Part shown: positions 21,574 to 23,937 of the stretch, one piece after another
Position numbering within the stretch: position 1 is the stretch's first letter
Layout of the letters: every line of letters begins with the position of its first letter
From: Sulfurimonas sp.
GTDB taxonomy: Bacteria > Campylobacterota > Campylobacteria > Campylobacterales > Sulfurimonadaceae
Length of the DNA stretch: 23,937 bases
Assembly: GCF_023228785.1 (NCBI RefSeq)
Contig: NZ_JALOAN010000036.1
Coordinates: 1-23,937, forward strand
Reading direction: 5' to 3'
The notes under the pieces: generated by a model
Database searches by the model: none
Told to the model about the DNA's origin: nothing
Seen by the model: only the letters and a program-made list of their open reading frames with translations
Translations under genes and position numbers: made by a program

Positions 21574-23343
21574 ATGAAAGAGTCAAAAATTACCATAAAG
21601 AGCATCTATAGGCTCATTTTAGATAACAAACCATCTCTTATATATGGTCAAATCATAACACTTCTAGCTATCTTAGTTAGCATCCCAATCCCATTGATGC
21701 TTCCTATTATGGTAGATGAGATCTTGCTTGATAAGCCTGCTTTTTTTGTAAATAGCATAGACTCTCTACTTGGATCTACAACTGCATTTTACTACATAGC
21801 AATAGTTACTTTAATGGTCATACTCCTTAGGTTTATCTACTACTTTTTTGGCGTTATCATAACTAGAGTCTTTACTAAGATCTCAAAATATGTAACATAT
21901 ATGATAAGAGTTAGACTTATAGAACATCTCAAAATCACCTCCATGAATGAGTATGTAACTCTTGGATCTGGTGCTATTACTTCAAATCTTGTCACAGATG
22001 TAAACACACTTGATAACTTTATCATCACAAGTGTGAGCAAGTTTATCTCATCTCTTTTAACTCTTGTTGCAGTTGGCGTTGTAATGATCATCATAGATCC
22101 GATTTTAGGGATCCTCATCCTTATAGTTCAGCCTCTTATTATGATACTTAGTAAAAAAATGGCAGCCATCACAGGAAAGTTAAAAAGAGATGAAAACAAT
22201 GCGATAGAGGAGTTTCAAAATAACTTAGGAGAGACACTAGACTTGTATGCTCAGATAAAAGCATCAAACAAAGAAGATTACTTTTTTAAAGAGGCGACAA
22301 GCCATGCAAAGAGAGTGCAAACTACTTCAAATGAGTATGGATACAAAAGCGTAGCATATGAGAAACTCTCCTACACTATCTTCTTAGTTATGTTTGAGCT
22401 TATCCGAGCCTCTGGACTTTTACTCGTTGCATATAGTGATCTTAGCATCGGAATGATGTTTGCGATGTTTGGCTATATTTGGTTTATTATGACTCCTGTT
22501 CAAGATATTTTAACTATGCAATATAGCTACGCATCAGCTAAAAGTGCCTTGAAAAGAATAAACAAGATCTTAACCCTAAAGACTCAAGTAAGTGGAACAA
22601 AAGAGATCCAAGCCAGAGATGTAGATATATCTTTACGAGATCTAAGCTTTGCCTATGCAGATGAAAAACTCATACTAAAAAATATCAGCCTTGATATAAA
22701 GGCAAAGAGTAAAATTGCTTTTATTGGAGCTAGTGGAAGCGGTAAAACAACCTTGGCTCAAGTACTCTCTGGTTTTTACGAGAAGAGTAGTGGAGAGTTA
22801 AAATACAACTCTTTAGCCGTTGAGGAGATTGATAAACGCTCACTTAGACAAAAGGTCTTTTTAGTATTACAGATGCCAATTCTTTTTAACTCAAGCCTAA
22901 GGTTTAACATAACAATGGGCGATGAACATGTTAGCGATGAAGAGATACATAAAGCTTTAGAGATTGCACAACTCAAAGAGATGATAGAGCAGATGCAAGA
23001 GGGTCTTGATACTATTGTTGGTCGTCATGGTGTTAGACTCTCAGGTGGACAGAGACAGAGGCTTAGCATCGCTAGGATGATTATCGCAGATCCAAGCGTA
23101 GTTATCTTTGATGAGTCAACCTCCGCACTAGATGTTCACACTGAAGCAAAACTTCAAGCCATAATAGAACCGCTTCTAAAAGAGAAAACTGTTATTACCA
23201 TAGCACACAGACTCAGCACTGTTAAAAATGTAGAAACTATCTATGTTTTAGATGCAGGCGAACTTGTTCAAAGCGGAACTCATGATGAACTAGAAGCCGA
23301 AGAGGGTTACTATATGGAATTTGTAAAAAAACAATTGATTTAG
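21574..23343 (+). CDS. ABC exporter, fused membrane and ATPase domains
   Basis: Half-transporter of 589 residues that would work as a homodimer or heterodimer in the inner membrane. Residues 15-310 carry about six membrane segments of the type I exporter fold. The ATPase domain is complete: Walker A GASGSGKT at 385-392, signature LSGGQ at 489-493, Walker B VVIFDE with D513 and E514, and the switch histidine H545 (IAHRLS). There is no N-terminal peptidase domain, so it is not a bacteriocin-processing type. The cargo is unknown; lipid (MsbA-like), drug or peptide export are family options. It begins 19 bases after gltX and may be read through from it, though a functional link is not evident. 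Confidence 0.9.
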   Translation: MKESKITIKSIYRLILDNKPSLIYGQIITLLAILVSIPIPLMLPIMVDEILLDKPAFFVNSIDSLLGSTTAFYYIAIVTLMVILLRFIYYFFGVIITRVFTKISKYVTYMIRVRLIEHLKITSMNEYVTLGSGAITSNLVTDVNTLDNFIITSVSKFISSLLTLVAVGVVMIIIDPILGILILIVQPLIMILSKKMAAITGKLKRDENNAIEEFQNNLGETLDLYAQIKASNKEDYFFKEATSHAKRVQTTSNEYGYKSVAYEKLSYTIFLVMFELIRASGLLLVAYSDLSIGMMFAMFGYIWFIMTPVQDILTMQYSYASAKSALKRINKILTLKTQVSGTKEIQARDVDISLRDLSFAYADEKLILKNISLDIKAKSKIAFIGASGSGKTTLAQVLSGFYEKSSGELKYNSLAVEEIDKRSLRQKVFLVLQMPILFNSSLRFNITMGDEHVSDEEIHKALEIAQLKEMIEQMQEGLDTIVGRHGVRLSGGQRQRLSIARMIIADPSVVIFDESTSALDVHTEAKLQAIIEPLLKEKTVITIAHRLSTVKNVETIYVLDAGELVQSGTHDELEAEEGYYMEFVKKQLI

Positions 23344-23482
23344 TTTAAGATATATACTTTGCTTTTTTTTTACTTATATAGATTTTAGAACTTAAAAAAG
23401 ATAGCATCTTATTAACATTAAATTGCTAAACTTCATGAAGCAGTTACTCTAAAGTAACTACATAAAAATCAAAGGCTTTATC
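23344..23482. promoter_or_regulatory. Upstream region of the PepSY gene with two adjacent inverted repeats
   Basis: The region has a T9 run soon after the ABC exporter stop, a perfect 10-bp palindrome CTTCATGAAG (23431-23440), and immediately after it a 7-bp hairpin AGTTACT/AGTAACT (23442-23459) with loop CTAA. An extended -10-like TGCTAAACT sits just before the palindrome and is shared with the topA upstream region. The repeats lie where a regulator or an mRNA leader structure would act. The T run has no good stem before it, so a terminator is not called. Confidence 0.4.
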
Positions 23483-23821
23483 ATGAAGTACTTATCGTCA
23501 CTACTATTAATCCCAATCTTTGCTTTAGCATCATCAGATAGCACTCCTATGACGCCACTTGAGCATAGCTCCATTCATGGCTACAACAAAGCTCCGCTTG
23601 TAAATATCAAAGTTGATCAAAAGAAGAGAGAACTTAGAAATATTGATGAAGCACAAGCAAGAGAGATAATTAAAAAAGAGACTAATGAAGAAGCTACTGA
23701 TATAGATCTTACACATGTTGGAATATACTTAGTATACAAGGCTAAAACAAAAAATTATAAACTTCAAATCAATGCTATTGATGGTGTTGTAATGAAAAAA
23801 GAACCTATAAAGAGAGTGTAA
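23483..23821 (+). CDS. Secreted PepSY-like protein
   Basis: A 112-residue periplasmic protein. Residues 1-17 form a signal peptide (LSSLLLIPIFALA) with cleavage before SSDS. Residues 52-108 match the PepSY pattern: a helix opening with IDEAQAREIIKKET, then strands HVGIYLVYKAKTKNYKLQINA and a closing DGVVMKKE. PepSY domains commonly inhibit peptidases or bind redox and metal systems in the envelope; no partner gene is visible here. The linker 18-50 is polar and probably flexible. It has its own upstream region and is followed by 75 bases before the next gene. Confidence 0.75.
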   Translation: MKYLSSLLLIPIFALASSDSTPMTPLEHSSIHGYNKAPLVNIKVDQKKRELRNIDEAQAREIIKKETNEEATDIDLTHVGIYLVYKAKTKNYKLQINAIDGVVMKKEPIKRV

Positions 23822-23828
23822 ATCTAAC

Positions 23829-23897
23829 TGTGTAAACCTTAAAAATTGAATTTATTTGATATAGTCATCAAGTGAATTATTTATAAGGATTTACACA
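23829..23897 (+). promoter_or_regulatory. Leader that could hide the ribosome binding site of the last gene
   Basis: TGTGTAAACCTTA (23829-23841) can pair with TAAGGATTTACACA (23884-23897) over 13 base pairs with one bulged base. The right arm holds the ribosome binding site AAGGA (23885-23889) and the first base of the ATG. A -10-like TATAGT (23860-23865) lies in the loop; a transcript starting there would lack the left arm and stay open. Confidence 0.4.
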
Positions 23898-23937
23898 TGA
23901 GTTTGATAAACCACGAAGAGCTAAAAAAGCAAATTAA
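23897..23937 (+). CDS. 5' end of a gene leaving the window
   Basis: Thirteen codons are visible, beginning ATG and reading MSLINHEELKKQI, with a good AAGGA seven bases before the start. The product cannot be recognised from so little. It has no signal peptide in the visible part. Confidence 0.7.
   Translation, partial: MSLINHEELKKQI

Noticed and set aside
23362..23371. Intrinsic terminator after the ABC exporter (T9 run)
   Set aside because: No convincing stem precedes the T run.

Overview
This AT-rich window looks like chromosome of a free-living campylobacterotal bacterium, most like Sulfurimonas or a relative. The reasons are the base composition, the protein flavour, and two gene pairs recalled from Campylobacter and Helicobacter: topA next to bioB, and gltX next to a Cj1289-type SurA-like chaperone. 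This rests on pattern recognition only; no search was run. The window is densely coded. No rRNA, tRNA, CRISPR, intact insertion sequence or phage was seen, and no gene-free stretch exceeds 300 bases.

Layout. Bases 1-203 lie between the start codon of a leftward gene outside the window and topA, and hold a perfect 14-bp palindrome. topA, a YfcE/MJ0936-type phosphodiesterase and bioB form one rightward unit (204-3822). A 167-bp mobile-looking repeat element follows (3846-4012). Next come a CPA2-type cation/proton antiporter and a short AMMECR1-like gene (4057-5566). A second palindromic element (5566-5655) separates them from a convergent FAD-dependent oxidoreductase (5685-6650). A rightward set (6715-9318) encodes an unknown coiled-coil protein, a methyltransferase and an asparagine-synthase-like protein without its glutaminase cysteine. 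It is followed by a membrane diguanylate cyclase with its own promoter (9355-10791).

The most system-like region is the leftward operon 17653-10788: YfiR-family periplasmic protein, TonB-dependent receptor, membrane sensor with Hpt and CheA-like ATPase, CheX-type phosphatase, stand-alone CheY and a methyltransferase. It reads as a complete envelope-to-cytoplasm signalling path: outer-membrane receptor, periplasmic relay, membrane kinase, diffusible response regulator and phosphatase. It resembles the Pseudomonas YfiBNR circuit, with a CheA-like kinase in place of the diguanylate cyclase. The intact diguanylate cyclase at 9355-10791 ends tail-to-tail with this operon, the two stop codons sharing one CTAG.

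The right part holds an ArsC-family reductase (17822-18175) and a leftward trio: SurA-like chaperone, dCMP deaminase and an IscU-like protein without scaffold cysteines. Then come gltX, an ABC exporter (21574-23343), a secreted PepSY-like protein (23483-23821) and the first 13 codons of a gene leaving the window.

Three proteins keep their fold but lack family-defining residues: BioB (one [2Fe-2S] cysteine), the IscU-like protein (all three cysteines) and the asparagine synthase (N-terminal cysteine). These and the signalling operon are the best leads.
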